5,555 nt of DNA. Origin: Caryophanales bacterium UBA5632 (GTDB lineage: Bacteria; Bacillota_I; Bacilli_A; Izemoplasmatales; Hujiaoplasmataceae). The position numbers and the translations under genes are program-made. Below the pieces are notes generated by a model. That model saw nothing but the letters and a program-made list of their open reading frames with translations. It made no database searches and was not told where the DNA came from. Below are positions 3,887 to 5,555 of the stretch, piece after piece (within the stretch, counting starts at the first letter, position 1; every line of letters begins with the position of its first letter). Location: positions 1 through 5,555 of the forward strand of contig DIJY01000108.1 of NCBI GenBank assembly GCA_002421405.1, in the 5' to 3' direction.

Positions 3887-5555
3887 ATGTTAAAATTAGT
3901 TAGTGTTCATAAAGATTATCATGTCGGTGATACTGTCACTCAGGCTCTCACCGACATCAATTTAGAATTTCGTACCAATGAATTCGTTTCCGTTCTTGGC
4001 CAATCAGGTTGCGGAAAAACCACATTACTGAATCTCATTGGCGGTTTAGACCACTATACCAGTGGTGATCTATTCATCAATGGACAATCAACCAAAGAAT
4101 TTAAGGATAACGACTGGGATTCATACCGAAATTCCACCATTGGTTTTGTTTTTCAAAGTTATAATTTGATTCCCCACCTTTCGGTGCTCGACAATGTTGA
4201 AATTGCCTTAACCTTATCGGGAGTCCCAGCAGCGGAACGTATGGCACGAGCGAAAAAAGTGCTCATCGAAGTCGGTTTAAAGGACCAGATGCATAAACGT
4301 CCCAACCAATTATCCGGCGGCCAAGCCCAAAGGGTCGCGATTGCCAGAGCCCTGGTCAATGATCCTAAAATAGTCTTAGCCGATGAACCCACTGGCGCGA
4401 TTGATTCAAAAACCAGTATCCAGATCATGGAACTGATTAAAAAGATTAGTAAAGACCGCCTTGTCATCATGGTGACCCATAATGAAGAACTCGCGAATGC
4501 CTACAGTGACCGAATTATCCGGTTGCTCGATGGTCAAGTGATTGAAGATAGTGAACCTTATAAAAACCGTTCAATCGAAACCATCGTTGAAGAAAAGCAA
4601 AAGAAGACTTCGATGTCTTACCGGACCGCTCTTAAATCAAGTTTTAAGAATCTCATCAGTAAGAAAGCCCGGACCATCATCACTGCGATTGCCGGCAGTA
4701 TCGGAATCATCGGCATCGCATTAGTCCTTGCCATCTCCAATGGAATGACTTCTTATGTGAATGAGATGCAAAGTGATACGTTAGCTGGATTTCCCATTTC
4801 CATCAATCAATCCGTATCCGCAACCTCTGCCATGCTCTCAGAACCCAGAACACGCATGAGTGAAGTGACGGGAAGCCTCATCAATATCAATGACTTTCCA
4901 ACCGATGAAACCATTGTATCTTATGATTCGAGTGCAGATACCACCAATCATACCAACCTCATCACGGATGAATATCTTGCTTATGTCGCAGCTACGGATC
5001 CAACGCTCTATAATTCGATTTCTTATTCCCGTGCAGTCGCATTAAATTTAATCGCTGAAACTGAAAATGGCGGTTATCGCTTAGTTGAAACCAGCACCAC
5101 CTCGGGTGGAATGGCGCAATACTTCGCACCGAGCTACTTCAATGAAATGCCCAATAGTCGGACCTTCATCGAATCGCAATACGATTTATTAGGAACCGGC
5201 AGCAAATACCCTGAAACTGCGCAAGAAATTGTCTTAGTCGTCGATAAACAAAACCGTGTTGATGTGAGTTTACTCGCTGAATTTGGCATCACGGTTCAAG
5301 ATGAATATACTTTCGATGACTTGTTAGGCCTCGCTTTCACCATCATTCCGAATAATGATTATTATGTATCGAATGGAAGTATCTATTCACCGGGTACGGA
5401 TTATGAAACCATGAGTCAAAGTCCAGATGCCATTACGATTACCATCGTCGGCATCTTAAGGGTGAAAGAAACATCCTCCAGTGAACTTTTGACGACAGGC
5501 ATCGGTTATACAACGATGCTGACAGATTTGATTTTAGAGAACGCCGCTGAATCCT
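3887..5555 (+). CDS. Fused ABC transporter, ATPase plus MacB/FtsX-type permease (3' partial)
   Basis: The visible 556 residues form an ATPase joined to a MacB/FtsX-type permease; the end lies outside the window. The ATPase (about 1-222) has Walker A GQSGCGKTT (38-46), Q-loop Gln90, signature LSGGQ (142-146), Walker B IVLADEPT (162-169), D-loop GAID (170-173; usually GALD) and switch His198. It resembles LolD/MacB ATPases. A charged linker (about 223-243) leads to a membrane segment (263-285) and a large, probably extracytoplasmic domain (about 286 onward). The remaining membrane segments expected near the C-terminus would follow beyond the window. Proteins of this class use ATP to drive a permease acting on substrates outside the membrane, such as peptides, lipids or cell-wall factors; the substrate here is unknown. 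The start has AAGAGGAGA (3871-3879) upstream. The gene looks richer in G+C than its neighbours. A functional link to the SipW genes is not shown. Confidence 0.9.
   Translation, partial: MLKLVSVHKDYHVGDTVTQALTDINLEFRTNEFVSVLGQSGCGKTTLLNLIGGLDHYTSGDLFINGQSTKEFKDNDWDSYRNSTIGFVFQSYNLIPHLSVLDNVEIALTLSGVPAAERMARAKKVLIEVGLKDQMHKRPNQLSGGQAQRVAIARALVNDPKIVLADEPTGAIDSKTSIQIMELIKKISKDRLVIMVTHNEELANAYSDRIIRLLDGQVIEDSEPYKNRSIETIVEEKQKKTSMSYRTALKSSFKNLISKKARTIITAIAGSIGIIGIALVLAISNGMTSYVNEMQSDTLAGFPISINQSVSATSAMLSEPRTRMSEVTGSLININDFPTDETIVSYDSSADTTNHTNLITDEYLAYVAATDPTLYNSISYSRAVALNLIAETENGGYRLVETSTTSGGMAQYFAPSYFNEMPNSRTFIESQYDLLGTGSKYPETAQEIVLVVDKQNRVDVSLLAEFGITVQDEYTFDDLLGLAFTIIPNNDYYVSNGSIYSPGTDYETMSQSPDAITITIVGILRVKETSSSELLTTGIGYTTMLTDLILENAAES

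Noticed and set aside
4159..4470. Antisense reading frame of 103 codons
   Set aside because: It lies opposite the ATPase domain, which has all its motifs on the + strand; the antisense protein has no recognisable features.

Overview
The window looks like a piece of a low-GC Bacillota chromosome. All five genes lie on the + strand, open with good Shine-Dalgarno sequences (one exception) and use the standard code: TGG is tryptophan, the four complete genes end in TAA, and no reading frame needs TGA as a sense codon. A SipW-type signal peptidase, SipW-type secretion signals and class-I-like c-di-GMP riboswitches fit the Bacilli, Erysipelotrichia or Izemoplasmatales/Acholeplasma-like branch. That placement is inference; no taxonomic marker gene is present.

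Positions 1-243 are a regulatory leader. It starts with the 3' tail of one c-di-GMP-I (GEMM)-like aptamer cut by the window edge. A second, complete aptamer follows (about 78-153), whose 3' strand is also the 5' arm of an intrinsic terminator (144-179). Three genes follow: a small secreted beta-rich protein with a TasA/camelysin-style signal (244-732), a SipW-like ER-type signal peptidase (826-1437) and a larger secreted protein with GLUG-type beta-helix repeats (1516-2772). Hairpins between the genes suggest that expression is stepped down after the first gene. A clear terminator at 2819-2848 closes this unit.

A second unit (about 2909-3686) has its own promoter and a third copy of the same aptamer type. 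It encodes a 160-aa paralogue of the first small protein in which the expected signal-peptidase site has changed, so it may stay anchored in the membrane. A strong terminator ends it.

From 3887 to the window end runs a fused MacB/FtsX-type ABC transporter (ATPase plus permease), cut by the window edge. It has its own likely promoter and looks functionally separate.

The working interpretation is a c-di-GMP-responsive surface or matrix module. Two structural subunits and a repeat protein would be exported, the dedicated SipW-like peptidase would process them, and an uncleaved paralogue could act as an anchor or assembly factor. Sequence supports the parts; the combined function is inferred.
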